In this document: piece by piece, positions 7,265 through 17,476 of the stretch
Layout: each line of letters opens with the position of its first letter
Position numbering within the stretch: position 1 is the stretch's first letter
From: JBGLNL01 sp046484125
Lineage (GTDB): Bacteria > Chloroflexota > Dehalococcoidia > SZUA-161 > SpSt-899
NCBI GenBank assembly: GCA_046484125.1
Contig: JAWOBX010000095.1
Span: forward strand, 1 to 61,015
Length of the DNA: 61,015 nt
Direction of reading: 5' to 3'
Program-made: the position numbers and the translations under genes
The notes under the pieces: model-generated
Databases searched by the model: none
The model's input: only the letters and a program-made list of their open reading frames with translations
What the model was told of the DNA's origin: nothing

Positions 7265-8911
7265 ATGGCCAATATGCCCGATAAATGGGACCTTGAAACC
7301 GACATTCTGGTTATGGGTACGGGAGGATCCGGTTTGGTTGCCGCTATAGTGGCACACGACCAGGGATCTCGAGTGAGCGTAATCGAAAAGGCCGGCACTG
7401 TGGGAGGCGCAACGGCCGTTTCCGGCGGCTTCCCCTGGATACCCAACAACCACCTGGAAAAGGAACTGGGATTCGATGATTCCAGGGAGGACGCACTTAC
7501 GTATATGAAATTCATCGCCCAGAGACAGGTAGACGACTCTCTTCTCGAGGCGTTTGTCGACAACGGTCCGGAGATGATCAAGTACATCGAGGATAATGCC
7601 GGGCTCCGATTCACTGTATCAGAAATGCCCGATTATCACGATACCAGGCCGGGGGGGAAATCCAGAGGCCGGAGCCTCGGCCCGCCGGCATTCGACTCCA
7701 ATGAGCTCGGCGAGTGGAAGAACCGTTTGCGTCAGGCGCCGGTGGTCATCTTCCCCATGTCCTGGGAAGACTATGAGAAAAGCAACGCAAAAGCGGACCC
7801 CAGGAACCTGGATTATCGCGTGCTAGCAGAGAACATGATGAAGGGCATAGTGGGGATGGGCATGGCCACGATAGGCTATCTTCTTAAGGCCTGCCTCGAC
7901 CGCGGTATTGAGCCCCTTATGGAGACCCCCGGGCGTGAATTGATCCAGGATAATGGGCGTGTCGTCGGTATACGGGCGGAACGAGAGGGCAGGGATTTTT
8001 ACATTCGCGTCGGACAGGGCGTTATTCTCGCCTCCGGTGGTTTCGAGTGGAGCGAAGAGCTGAAGAAGCAGTTCATCCCCAGTCCATGGGTATGCCCGTT
8101 AAGTCCACCAAGCAATGAGGGCGACGGTTTGAGAATGGCTATGGCAATTGGTGCCGATCTCGGCAATATGCACCAGGTCTGGGGAGTGCCCTCGGTCATG
8201 ATCCCGGGAGAGGAATACGAGGGAAAACCCCTCGGTCGAATGACGATGGGTGAGCGGGCGCTTCCTCACGTAATAATGGTAAATCGTAAGGGCAAGCGTT
8301 TCGTGGACGAATCATTCAACTACAGCGACGTGGCTAAAACCTACTGCGATATAGATCCGGTGGAATACGACCACCGCAACCTTCCTTCGTGGTGCGTCTT
8401 CGATCAACAGTTCAAGGATAAGTACATGGTGCTCACCAGCGCGCCTGGCGAGCCCGCTCAGGAATGGATGACTCAGGCTGATACACTGGAAGAGCTGGCC
8501 GAAAAAGCGGGTATCGACGCCGATAACCTCAAGGAGACGGTGAATAAATTCAATGAATATGCCGGACAGGGAGTCGACCCTGAATTCAATCGGGGAAGCA
8601 CTGCCTATGATAGATACATGGGCGATCCGAACCACGGTCCGAATCCAGCTCTTGGCGCCATTGAGAAACCTCCATTCTATGCTATGTCCGTGATAAGAGG
8701 CGCTCTCGGTTCGAAAGGAGGGCCAATGACCAACGCCAGCGGCCAGGTGCTTCATGTTATGGGTGGAGTGGTTGAAGGCCTCTATGCCGCGGGCAATGTT
8801 ATGGCCGCTACCAGCGGACCCGGATATGGTGGGGCCGGAAATACCATCGGGGCGGGGATGACCTGGGGCTATATAGCCGCCAGACACGCCTCCAAACAGG
8901 ATAAGAAATAG
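7265..8911 (+). CDS. FAD-dependent dehydrogenase, KstD-like (2)
   Basis: A 548-residue paralogue of the preceding gene, 72 nt downstream with AAGGAGG before the ATG. FAD motif GTGGSG at residues 18-23. Near the end, GYGGAGNTIGAGM places Tyr521 and Gly525 in the YxGxG spacing that, from recall of the Rhodococcus enzyme, corresponds to catalytic Tyr487 and Gly491 of 3-ketosteroid delta-1-dehydrogenase. A 1,2-desaturation or the reverse reduction of a cyclic ketone is therefore plausible. A steroid substrate is not shown. Cytoplasmic, no signal peptide. Confidence 0.87.
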   Translation: MANMPDKWDLETDILVMGTGGSGLVAAIVAHDQGSRVSVIEKAGTVGGATAVSGGFPWIPNNHLEKELGFDDSREDALTYMKFIAQRQVDDSLLEAFVDNGPEMIKYIEDNAGLRFTVSEMPDYHDTRPGGKSRGRSLGPPAFDSNELGEWKNRLRQAPVVIFPMSWEDYEKSNAKADPRNLDYRVLAENMMKGIVGMGMATIGYLLKACLDRGIEPLMETPGRELIQDNGRVVGIRAEREGRDFYIRVGQGVILASGGFEWSEELKKQFIPSPWVCPLSPPSNEGDGLRMAMAIGADLGNMHQVWGVPSVMIPGEEYEGKPLGRMTMGERALPHVIMVNRKGKRFVDESFNYSDVAKTYCDIDPVEYDHRNLPSWCVFDQQFKDKYMVLTSAPGEPAQEWMTQADTLEELAEKAGIDADNLKETVNKFNEYAGQGVDPEFNRGSTAYDRYMGDPNHGPNPALGAIEKPPFYAMSVIRGALGSKGGPMTNASGQVLHVMGGVVEGLYAAGNVMAATSGPGYGGAGNTIGAGMTWGYIAARHASKQDKK

Positions 8912-8932
8912 AACGACAGAGGAGAACTTAAA

Positions 8933-9385
8933 ATGCCTGAAGTCGAACATATGGAAATAGTCAAAGCTCCCCTCCCTACCTCATGGGAATTCTGCAGGGA
9001 TATGAACAACTGGGTCCAGTTTCTGAAAGGCTATCAGAAGCATGAGGAAAAGAACGAATGGGACTCTGTGTGGTGGATCAAAGGTGATGTTGGCATTCTG
9101 GCCCGCACTGTTTCCTTCGAGGTACACATTGACGAATGGATTGAACAGGAAAGCGTCACCTTTTCCATGAAAGGTATCAGCGAGTCGATGACGGGGAAAG
9201 GCGCGCTGCGAATGGAGGCGGCCGACAACAATACCACCAAATTGACTTTTTACCTGGAGGTCAAAGCGGGCGGACTGATAGGGCCCATGGTTAACGCGGT
9301 ACTGGGACCGGTGCTCAAACCAATAGCTGATGATTTCGCGGCAAAACTCAAGGCCAGACTCGAGGAAATAGCATCACAGTCCTGA
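8933..9385 (+). CDS. SRPBCC (CoxG-like) family protein
   Basis: A 150-residue protein with the START/Bet v1-like pattern: an N-terminal strand with a PxxxxWEFCRDMNNW segment, a central beta region, and a long C-terminal helix starting near GGLIGPMVNAVLGPVLKP. The family forms a hydrophobic ligand cavity. CoxG members assist molybdenum CO dehydrogenases, while others bind polyketides or lipids. Lying between flavoproteins and ene-reductases, it may hold or present a hydrophobic intermediate, which is inference. GAGGAG site 9-14 nt before the ATG. Confidence 0.75.
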   Translation: MPEVEHMEIVKAPLPTSWEFCRDMNNWVQFLKGYQKHEEKNEWDSVWWIKGDVGILARTVSFEVHIDEWIEQESVTFSMKGISESMTGKGALRMEAADNNTTKLTFYLEVKAGGLIGPMVNAVLGPVLKPIADDFAAKLKARLEEIASQS

Positions 9386-9489
9386 CCTTCTTACGCGCAT
9401 GAGAAGAGACCAGATGATCACCCGCCTTAAGAGAAAAATGGCGTAGAGGCGCAATCGTTGCCTGCCCACAACTTTCAGGAGATGTCATT

Positions 9490-11553
9490 ATGTCAAGTTT
9501 TGATAAACTGTTCAGCCCAATCCAAATCGGGAACATGGAAATCAAGAACCGGATAGTCATGTCCCCGATGACAACTCTGTTCGCCAATATGAAGGAGCAG
9601 ATAACGGATCTGGCCCTTGACTACTATGTCGCACGAGCCAGAGGAGGCACAGGCCTCATCACTGTGGAAGCCTGTACGATTGATCGCCCACACAACTATC
9701 AGTTCAAATCCCTGGGCCTGTGGGACGATAAGTTCATAGCCAGGCACAAAGAACTGACCGACGCTGTTCACGCTCATGACACGAAACTGATCCCGCAAAT
9801 CACTCATCCGGGCCCGGAGTCGCGAGCCCCTATACTTTTCAAGCAACCCGCAGTCGGCCCCTCTTCGGTTCAGTCCGAAATGACCGATGAGATATGCAAG
9901 GAACTCACTATAGAAGAAATCGAAGAGGTTATCGAAAAATATGGTGACGCGGCCAGACGCGCAAGAGAAGCCGGCTATGATGGAATGCAGCTTCATGCCG
10001 CCCACAGCTATATGCTGGCCGGATCCTTCCTGTCACCGCATCGCAACAAGCGAACAGACAAGTACGGCGGTTCGCTGGAAAACCGGGTCCGGTTCGTCCA
10101 GGAAGTCCTGGCAAACATTAGAGCCAAGGCTGGCGATGATTTCCCGATAGATATTCGGATATCCGGAGAAGAACGCATACCCGATGGGAACGATCTTCAG
10201 GACACACTCCGCATGGTCCCGCTGCTCGTGGAGGCAGGTGTCGATTCATTCCACGTTTCCGGGGGTGCAATCGATAAACTCGTCACCATGATCGAGGCCG
10301 GTCCGGAATATCCTCTCGGTTTCAATGTGTCTGCTGCCGCCGCAATCAAGAAGACAGTGGATGTTCCCGTAATGGTCGTTGGTCGAATTAAAGACCCCTA
10401 CCAGGCTGAGGAAATACTTCAGAAAAACGAAGCTGATATGATCGTTATGGGGCGCGGGTTGCTGGCCGATCCGGAATGGCCCAATAAAGCCAGGGCCGGA
10501 AAGGCGGATGAAATACGCAAATGCATCTCCTGCCTGAATTGCTTCGATTCCCAGGCTATGCTGGAAGGACTCAGTTGCTCGGTTAATGGCGTGCTGGGCT
10601 ATGAGAACGTAGAAGAATACCAGTTGAAACCGGCACCCAAATCAAAGAGCGTGATTATCATCGGTGGAGGCCCGGCCGGAATGGAAGCTGCCCGTGTCGC
10701 TTCTATCAGAGGTCATAAGGTCTCCCTGTACGATAAGCTTCCACGGCTGGGGGGCTCCGCCATCCTGGCGTCGATGGTTCACCCGGATAATGAGGATTTC
10801 ATCAACTTCCTGATTACACAGATGAAGAAACTGGGAGTGACAGTAAAATTAAAGCAGGAAATGACCCCTGAGATGATCACCGCCCTCAAGCCTGATGTGG
10901 TTATAATCGCGGTAGGGCCTTCTCTGGTAACTACGAGGATACCCGGAGATGAGCAGCGTCACGTCCTCAGCGCCCCCGATCTCAAAGCGGTCATGGCCGG
11001 TAATCTCAGTGGCCCGGGAGCGGCAAAACTGCCTGCCTCAATTAAAATGGGATTGCGTCTGGCCCGGCCATTTATGCCACGTCTGATGAAACCATCCACC
11101 ATACGAAGCTTGACCAAAACCTGGATGCCCGTCGGAAAACGAGTAGTTGTCATCGGAGGTGATCTGGCCGGCTGCGAACTGGCGCAGTTCCTGGGCGAAC
11201 ATGGTCGAAAGGTGACTCTGCTGGAAACCGGAGATACAATTGCCCCTGAAGTCGGTCCCAAACGGCGGGACAATCTGCAGGGCTTTCTAAATAGAGCCGG
11301 CGTGACCGTTTTCACTCAGGTGACACCAAAAGAGATCACCCGCAATACCGTTACCTTCGAGTCCGGCGATGGGAACTCTCAGGCCGTTGAAGCGGATAGC
11401 GTCATTGTCGCTGGTGAAGCCGAGTCGAACACGGGCATGTATGAGGCTCTGGAAGGCAAGGTCCCTGAAGTTTACACGATTGGTGATTGTGCCGCAATCG
11501 GACTGATCCGAAAAGCCACGGCAACAGCGATGGGTGTTGCGATCAAGATATAG
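9490..11553 (+). CDS. 2,4-dienoyl-CoA reductase-type ene-reductase (FMN/Fe-S/FAD), copy 1
   Basis: A 687-residue protein of the FadH/BaiCD class. The N-terminal FMN barrel has HAAHSYMLAGSFLSP near residue 168 and KYGGS. A [4Fe-4S] motif, CxxCxxC with a fourth Cys 12 residues on, begins near residue 345. The FAD/NAD(P)H module starts with GGGPAG near residue 391, with a second nucleotide fold (VVVIGGDLAGCE) near 555. The family passes hydride from NAD(P)H through FAD and Fe-S to FMN to reduce enones or dienoyl-CoA. BaiCD acts on 3-oxo-delta4 bile acid CoA esters. It is about 35 residues longer than its island paralogues. Confidence 0.92.
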   Translation: MSSFDKLFSPIQIGNMEIKNRIVMSPMTTLFANMKEQITDLALDYYVARARGGTGLITVEACTIDRPHNYQFKSLGLWDDKFIARHKELTDAVHAHDTKLIPQITHPGPESRAPILFKQPAVGPSSVQSEMTDEICKELTIEEIEEVIEKYGDAARRAREAGYDGMQLHAAHSYMLAGSFLSPHRNKRTDKYGGSLENRVRFVQEVLANIRAKAGDDFPIDIRISGEERIPDGNDLQDTLRMVPLLVEAGVDSFHVSGGAIDKLVTMIEAGPEYPLGFNVSAAAAIKKTVDVPVMVVGRIKDPYQAEEILQKNEADMIVMGRGLLADPEWPNKARAGKADEIRKCISCLNCFDSQAMLEGLSCSVNGVLGYENVEEYQLKPAPKSKSVIIIGGGPAGMEAARVASIRGHKVSLYDKLPRLGGSAILASMVHPDNEDFINFLITQMKKLGVTVKLKQEMTPEMITALKPDVVIIAVGPSLVTTRIPGDEQRHVLSAPDLKAVMAGNLSGPGAAKLPASIKMGLRLARPFMPRLMKPSTIRSLTKTWMPVGKRVVVIGGDLAGCELAQFLGEHGRKVTLLETGDTIAPEVGPKRRDNLQGFLNRAGVTVFTQVTPKEITRNTVTFESGDGNSQAVEADSVIVAGEAESNTGMYEALEGKVPEVYTIGDCAAIGLIRKATATAMGVAIKI

Positions 11554-11696
11554 AGAGTAACAGGGGCGGGAACCATATGGAAAGTACCTGCTCCCTGTAT
11601 CGCTGGCAATGGAACCGGGCAGAGGCGTATATGCTATCCATGGTATATTAAATAAGCACGGGCTTACGGTAGAACTCTAAACCAGGCAGGTTCTTA

Positions 11697-13652
11697 GTGA
11701 CCTCACTGACAAGCTTGTTCAGTCCTGTCCGAATCGGCTCGATGGAGCTGAACAACCGCATCGTAATGTCCACCATCTCTACGGGTGACTACTGCAACCG
11801 CGATGGCACCGTATCCGAGAAGCTCATCGGATATCTTGAAGCCCGGGCCAGGGGCGGTGTCGGGCTTATCAATACGGAACCTGTTACCATTGGGGAAAAG
11901 CTTCCATATACACCAAGAACCCTCGGAATCTGGGACGACAGGTTCATTCCCGGTTTACGACGGTTGACCGATATCCTGCACTCCCATGGTGCAAAGGTTC
12001 AGCCCCAGCTAATGCATCCGGGCCCCGAATCGCTGTCCCCTTTCTTCCATAAAACTCCCGCTAAGGGCCCATCTCCGGTCATATGCCACACCACCAAACA
12101 GGTATGCCATGAGATGACCCGAGACGAGATCGACGAGGCAGTCAAGCTGTTTGGAGAAGGAGCCAGGCGAGTCAGGGAGGCCGGTTTCGACGGAGTGGAG
12201 TTACACGCGGCCCACAGCTATATGCTCGTGGGTTCTTTTCTTTCCCCTCTACGTAACCGGAGGGCAGATGAGTACGGGGGGTCAATCGAAGGCAGGCTCC
12301 GTCTCCTCCTCGAGGTGATTGACAGTATAAAACAATCGGCCGGAAGCGACTTCCCCCTTACGTTGCGGATCTCCGGTGATGAGTTGACGCCCGGGGGGAA
12401 TACTATCAATGATATGCAGCATATCGCCCCAATACTGGTTGAGGCCGGAGTCCACGCCTTCCACGTTTCGGCGGGAGCTTTTCCCAACTGGCGAATCATA
12501 GCGCCCACAGGGACGCCTTACGGATTAAATGTCGCTTTTTCCGCCGCACTTAAGGAAGTGATCGATGTGCCGGTTATGACGGTTGGCAGGATCAACGATC
12601 CGCGGCTGGCCGAAACAATTCTGCGCCGAAAACAGGCCGATCTGATCGTAATGGGCCGGGCGTTACTGGCCGATCCGGAACTCCCCCTGAAGGCCATGGA
12701 AGGCCGGTTCGATGATATAGCCCCCTGCATCTCCTGTCTGCTGGGATGCCGAGGAGTGACACCGGGAATGGCCATGACCTGTGTGGTCAATCCTGCTCTC
12801 GGTAGAGAACAGGAGATGACCATTACGCCTGCCACCGAGCCCAGGAAGGTGATGGTAGTAGGAGCCGGCCCCGGCGGGCTGGAAACCGCCAGGGTGGCGG
12901 CGTTGAGGGGTCATCAAGTAGATCTCTATGAAAAAGAGCAGCGAATCGGCGGTCAGTTTAACCTCGCAGCCGTACCGCCCATGAAACAGGAACTGGTCAA
13001 AGTACTCCGCTACCTGTCGATACAGGCGGAGAAAGCGGGGGCCAACATTCGGTTGAATACAGAGGTAACTCCGGAAATCATCGCGGAAGCCGGTCCGGAT
13101 GTTCTGGTCATCGCTACCGGTGGGGTACCCCTGATTCCGGATATCCCCGGGATTGATGGCGAAAAAGTGATAACCGCCCATGATGTTCTGGCCGGAAAAC
13201 TGGCTATCCACGGGTCCGATGTGCTGGTGATCGGCGGCGGGATGGTTGGCTGCGAAACCGCCGAGTTTCTGGCCAACAGGGGGGATAATCCCCTTATCGG
13301 GCGCACTCGCGTTACTATCGTTGAGATGCTCGATGATGTGGCAAAAGACCTCGCGCCTGAAAACCGTTCCCTGCTGATGCAAAACCTTCGCGAGGCGGGT
13401 GTCACCATCATCACCTCAGCCAGAGTCAGGGAAATCCTCGAGGACGGTGTAATCATTGAAAAAGACGGTCAGGAATCATCCCTCCGTCCCCTTGACTATA
13501 TCGTGTTAGCAATGGGCGCGAAATCATATAATCCGTTCGGTAACGAGATCATGGGAAAAGCGAAGGAAGTACATGTCATCGGTGATGCCGCAAATCCGTG
13601 CAGGGCACTTGAGGCAATTGCCGATGGTGCGAGAGTGGGCAGAGAGATTTAG
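11697..13652 (+). CDS. 2,4-dienoyl-CoA reductase-type ene-reductase, copy 2
   Basis: 651 residues with GTG start after AGGCAGG. It has the OYE barrel with HAAHSYMLVGSFLSP and EYGGS, an Fe-S motif CISCLLGC plus a later Cys from about residue 344, and FAD-binding GAGPGG near 389. It closely resembles the gene at 18720 throughout, including the NLA(A/T)VPPMKQEL segment, and less so the 687-residue copy. Members reduce conjugated C=C bonds with NAD(P)H. The repetition of the class suggests several double bonds, or stereo- or regiochemically different steps. Confidence 0.92.
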   Translation: MTSLTSLFSPVRIGSMELNNRIVMSTISTGDYCNRDGTVSEKLIGYLEARARGGVGLINTEPVTIGEKLPYTPRTLGIWDDRFIPGLRRLTDILHSHGAKVQPQLMHPGPESLSPFFHKTPAKGPSPVICHTTKQVCHEMTRDEIDEAVKLFGEGARRVREAGFDGVELHAAHSYMLVGSFLSPLRNRRADEYGGSIEGRLRLLLEVIDSIKQSAGSDFPLTLRISGDELTPGGNTINDMQHIAPILVEAGVHAFHVSAGAFPNWRIIAPTGTPYGLNVAFSAALKEVIDVPVMTVGRINDPRLAETILRRKQADLIVMGRALLADPELPLKAMEGRFDDIAPCISCLLGCRGVTPGMAMTCVVNPALGREQEMTITPATEPRKVMVVGAGPGGLETARVAALRGHQVDLYEKEQRIGGQFNLAAVPPMKQELVKVLRYLSIQAEKAGANIRLNTEVTPEIIAEAGPDVLVIATGGVPLIPDIPGIDGEKVITAHDVLAGKLAIHGSDVLVIGGGMVGCETAEFLANRGDNPLIGRTRVTIVEMLDDVAKDLAPENRSLLMQNLREAGVTIITSARVREILEDGVIIEKDGQESSLRPLDYIVLAMGAKSYNPFGNEIMGKAKEVHVIGDAANPCRALEAIADGARVGREI

Positions 13653-13773
13653 ACGTTTCACCTTTGACCGGCTCCCAGGGGGAACCAGGTGACCTTTGAA
13701 GGAGTACCTGTTTCTGGAGTAACGCCCCATGATAATTGAGCTAAATAAGAGGTCAAAACGCGAGGGGTAAACC

Positions 13774-14013
13774 ATGCAAATATCAATAGAGACGTCAAGT
13801 TGCACCGGTTGCCTGCGGTGCGCTCTGGCATGTTCGTTCTTCACCTCAGGTCATAAGGCCTTTAACCCCTTTCAGTCCAAAATTCAAATCTCACCAGCGA
13901 TAGATGATGAAGGATATGACATCTCGTTCACGCCGGAATGCAACGAATGTGGCCTGTGTGTGAAATATTGCGTGTTTGGTGCGCTGCACGGAAACGGGGG
14001 GCAATATGAGTAA
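13774..14013 (+). CDS. Small 2[4Fe-4S] ferredoxin-like protein
   Basis: 79 residues with CTGCLRCALAC near the N terminus and CNECGLCVKYC near the C terminus, each giving a four-cysteine cluster. It resembles the electron-transfer subunits that accompany AOR-family enzymes. Its last codons overlap the start of the AOR gene by 8 nt, so the two are translationally coupled and likely partners. Confidence 0.88.
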   Translation: MQISIETSSCTGCLRCALACSFFTSGHKAFNPFQSKIQISPAIDDEGYDISFTPECNECGLCVKYCVFGALHGNGGQYE

Positions 14014-15886
14014 CCTCGGGGGATATGCCGGTAATATTTTAACAGTTGATCTGAGTTCGGGGCGGATATCCTCGGCAACTCTTTCACAGGATCTCGCGGT
14101 CCGGTTCATTGGCGGGGCTGGTTTGAACGCCCGTTTGGCCTATGACCAGATCGTAGCTGGAACCCCGGCGTTATCGCCGGAGGTACCGATGATTCTGGGG
14201 GCCGGGCCGCTCGTTGGCACACTCGCTCCTTTAGCATCGCGCACTAACATCACCTCTAAGTCCCCGCTCTCCGGGTACATAGGGTCTTCCGGAGCCGGAC
14301 ATATGGGCGCCTTGAAATTCTGTGGATACGATCACCTTATCATAACCGGCAAAGCTGAAAAGCCGGTAATTCTGGAAGTCGGAGACGAGGTGAGGATCAG
14401 TCCGGCGAGCCATCTGTGGGGCAAAGATACCTGGGAAACAACCGAGTCTATACGTGATGACCTGGGAAGACAGCGCTCGATCGCCGCCATCGGACCGGCA
14501 GGTGAGAATCAAGTGGGGACTGCCTCAATTCTGGTCGATAAAAAGGCGGCTTACGGCAAGACAGGCTTAGGGGCCGTGATGGGCTCTAAAAACCTCAAGG
14601 CTATAGTTCTCTCAGGCACCAGAGGTGTTACCGTCGCCGAACCCAATCGGTTTATCAAACTGGTTAACGATTTAACCGGCCAAATAACCGGCACCCCGGG
14701 CCTGGAGTATTTCCAGAAGCTGGGCATCATGACGATGTACCAGGACATGCTTGCCGCGAAAGGTAAAACATTTCCCTTCAAAAACGGGCTGGAGATCCTT
14801 GATACGGAAAACACGCCTAATCTCGATATGAAGCAGTTATGGCAAATGTTGTCGCAGTCTCGTAATATCAGTTGCCTTTCCTGTCCGATAGGATGCAAGA
14901 ACTCTGTAACGATCTCGGAGGGTCCTTACTCCGGTTTGAGTATGATCGTGGGCTGCTTCGGGCCTTCAACCGGGGGATTTGGCGGTCTCTGCGGCCTTGA
15001 AGGATGGGATGAGATGGTTAAGTGCAGTGAGATATGCAACCGTCTGGGAATGGATTACAGCTCGGCCGGACTCATCTCAATGGCCATAGAGCTATATCAG
15101 AATGGGATTATAAGTAAAAGTGACACCGATGGAATGGAACTGGACTGGCACCAACCGGAAATGGTTCATGATCTGCTTTATAAGATCGCCCATCGGGAGG
15201 GATTTGGTGCCATCCTGGCCGACGGCTCCCTGGCGGCACAGAAACGCATCGGTACCGCCGCGGAAGGATATTCGGTTCATTATAAAGGGCAAATAGATAC
15301 AGCAGGAGCCGATCCCCGTCCCTCATTTGCGACATGGACACGGAGCCTGATTACCAGTCCGGTCGGCCAGGCGCTCCCTTTGAATGAAATCCACCACCTT
15401 CCACCTGAAAAAATAGAGGGTATGCTTCGTTACCAGGGCATACCTGATACGGATATAAAACGCGTTCTGTCCACAATGGAGAGCTGCAATTCCGGAGAGT
15501 TAACCCGATGCAGCGAGAACTACATTTTCGCGCTGGAGTGCCTTGGACTGTGCGCCTTCTGGAGCCAGATGTTTGGCATCGATACCTGGGCGGAGGTATA
15601 TTCAACCGCCACCGGCATCGATATGGATGGACCCGGCCTGTTAGAAGCCGCCGCCCGCGGCATCGATATGAGAAGGGCATTCAACGTCAGGGAGGGAGCC
15701 GGCAGGAAGGACGATACCGTCCCGAAACGGTTTATGTCGGAACCGGTAAAGGTTTATGGGGAAACCCGGCCACCCTTTGATAGCAAACAACTCGACGATG
15801 AAGTGACAGGATATTATATAGCCCGGGGATGGAACTTGCCGGAAGGTACAGTAAGCAGTGAGAGGCTGGCTGAACTTTTGAAGTAG
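14006..15886 (+). CDS. Aldehyde ferredoxin oxidoreductase family tungsten enzyme (1)
   Basis: A 626-residue AOR-family protein. N-terminal tungstopterin domain with the GRISSATLS and IGGAGLNAR segments; cluster ligands Cys290, Cys293 and Cys297 (CLSCPIGC), with the late Cys516 in ECLGLC. The family oxidises aldehydes to acids, reducing ferredoxin, or runs in reverse. The benzoyl-CoA reductase BamB is a related outgroup, so ring reduction cannot be excluded. ATG at 14006 gives the family N terminus (MSNLGGYAGN) and overlaps the ferredoxin gene. Followed by an FAD oxidase and an HdrD-like protein that could accept or supply electrons. Confidence 0.9.
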   Translation: MSNLGGYAGNILTVDLSSGRISSATLSQDLAVRFIGGAGLNARLAYDQIVAGTPALSPEVPMILGAGPLVGTLAPLASRTNITSKSPLSGYIGSSGAGHMGALKFCGYDHLIITGKAEKPVILEVGDEVRISPASHLWGKDTWETTESIRDDLGRQRSIAAIGPAGENQVGTASILVDKKAAYGKTGLGAVMGSKNLKAIVLSGTRGVTVAEPNRFIKLVNDLTGQITGTPGLEYFQKLGIMTMYQDMLAAKGKTFPFKNGLEILDTENTPNLDMKQLWQMLSQSRNISCLSCPIGCKNSVTISEGPYSGLSMIVGCFGPSTGGFGGLCGLEGWDEMVKCSEICNRLGMDYSSAGLISMAIELYQNGIISKSDTDGMELDWHQPEMVHDLLYKIAHREGFGAILADGSLAAQKRIGTAAEGYSVHYKGQIDTAGADPRPSFATWTRSLITSPVGQALPLNEIHHLPPEKIEGMLRYQGIPDTDIKRVLSTMESCNSGELTRCSENYIFALECLGLCAFWSQMFGIDTWAEVYSTATGIDMDGPGLLEAAARGIDMRRAFNVREGAGRKDDTVPKRFMSEPVKVYGETRPPFDSKQLDDEVTGYYIARGWNLPEGTVSSERLAELLK

Positions 15887-15940
15887 CGCGAGACCGCTAC
15901 AGCTTCAAGTGAAGTCGATGCCATTGGAGGTGATTTAAAG

Positions 15941-17344
15941 ATGCCACATAAACTTATTTCAGCCGTCACCGAGATTGTCGGTCCCGGGTATTGTTCGGAT
16001 AGCGACTTCGCTACTTTTGCCTGTTCGAACAATTCAAGCCAGTACCCCTCAAGAGTGCCCGGAATGGTGGTCCGGCCAGGAAATACGGATGAGGTCTCCC
16101 GGATCGTCAAACTGGCAAATCAGGATAAGGTGCCTGTTGTGCCGCGTGGTGGAGCGTGCAGTTATGGGGGCTGGCCGGAGGGTGAGCCGGGGGAAAGCAT
16201 CTGCATCGATCTGACCCGGATGAGGCGGATACTGGATTTCAATCCGGTCAACAAGACGGTAACTGTAGAGGCCGGTATTACCGGCAGTGAAATAGAGACC
16301 CGGATGAGGGCGGAGGGATTCTGCGTTCACACCATCTTTTCCCCATCGGATTCCGTAACTGTGGGCGGCATGATCTGCGGTGAGAGCGGCGCTGCCGCAG
16401 GCAGGGATTTCAGCAGCGCGGGCATGGACTGGCTTTTTACCTGGGGACTTAAAGTGGTTTTGCCGAACGGGGACATCATCCAGACAGGATCAGGTATCAA
16501 TCCGCAGGCCAAGAATCACTCCCGGGTCTCAAGCGGACCCGATCTTACCGGCCTCTTTATCGGGAGCATGGGTGTTTTCGGTATTGTCACTGAGGTGACG
16601 ATGCAGCTTTTCCACCTGCAACCCTATGAAGCTACAGGCAGCGTTGCCTTCGACTACGGTCACCTGGACGATGCCCATCGAGCGATGGCGGCGATTGATG
16701 ATCACGAACCTAAACTGTGTGCCATACTGGCCATGTTCGGACCGGGTCCTGTTATACCTGAAGGCCAGGATTGGGTGCTGATTTACCGGGTCACGGGTTT
16801 CACTCAAGATGAGGTGGATCGAAAGCTGGGGACCATCGCCAGGATCCTGAGGGAGGTAACGCCCTCCAATAAGGGACCGACCGCGTCATCTGAGAAGATG
16901 GCCGACTTCTATATCAATCGCATGCATGATTCCGCTCACGGTTTTGGCATGTGGTTTATGATAGAATCACTGGCCCCCAGGGACCAGTCACTGAGGAATT
17001 TAAAAGCCAGCTTTGAATGGCTTAAAAATGAACTGGCGGGCTGGGAGCGCAGAGTCCCTGTTTTCAATAGTTCCCTCTTCGCTCAGCTTGATGGTGACGT
17101 CGTATCCTATCATGGGATGGTCGATCTTACCGATGAAGAAGCTCGTGAAAAGGCTATGGAGGTGCAAAAAGGCACTCTCGATATGCTGCTTGGCCTGGGA
17201 GGGAATGTCATTGTCCTCAGCAAGGACCTTTGCGATGTTGGCGCCGACCATTTCCGGCCTGAGTGTGCCGCTATGTTGCGAACCATGAAAGCCGCTCTTG
17301 ACCCGAACAATATCATGAATCCGCATATATTCAAATTGCCCTAA
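15941..17344 (+). CDS. FAD-binding oxidase of the GlcD/lactate dehydrogenase family
   Basis: A 467-residue FAD_binding_4 (PCMH-type) flavoprotein: the VVPRGGACSYGG loop, the VTVEAGI strand and the GGMICGESGAAAGRDF FAD segment, then a C-terminal FAD-oxidase domain ending DPNNIMNPHIF. Members oxidise 2-hydroxy acids or related C-OH groups and often pass electrons to an Fe-S protein. The next gene is such a protein, as in GlcD-GlcF and D-lactate dehydrogenase pairs. GGAGGTG precedes the ATG. Substrate unknown. Confidence 0.88.
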   Translation: MPHKLISAVTEIVGPGYCSDSDFATFACSNNSSQYPSRVPGMVVRPGNTDEVSRIVKLANQDKVPVVPRGGACSYGGWPEGEPGESICIDLTRMRRILDFNPVNKTVTVEAGITGSEIETRMRAEGFCVHTIFSPSDSVTVGGMICGESGAAAGRDFSSAGMDWLFTWGLKVVLPNGDIIQTGSGINPQAKNHSRVSSGPDLTGLFIGSMGVFGIVTEVTMQLFHLQPYEATGSVAFDYGHLDDAHRAMAAIDDHEPKLCAILAMFGPGPVIPEGQDWVLIYRVTGFTQDEVDRKLGTIARILREVTPSNKGPTASSEKMADFYINRMHDSAHGFGMWFMIESLAPRDQSLRNLKASFEWLKNELAGWERRVPVFNSSLFAQLDGDVVSYHGMVDLTDEEAREKAMEVQKGTLDMLLGLGGNVIVLSKDLCDVGADHFRPECAAMLRTMKAALDPNNIMNPHIFKLP

Positions 17345-17476
17345 TGTTTTTAATATCGACCTCGCCGCGAATTCTGAGGATCGGAAAAGACCCGGACATA
17401 TCATTGAACCGGTTGCCAGCCGAAAACCCGGGCGAGCAAGTGACGGTTCACGCTATCGGCCACAGGAGGGAAGAAT

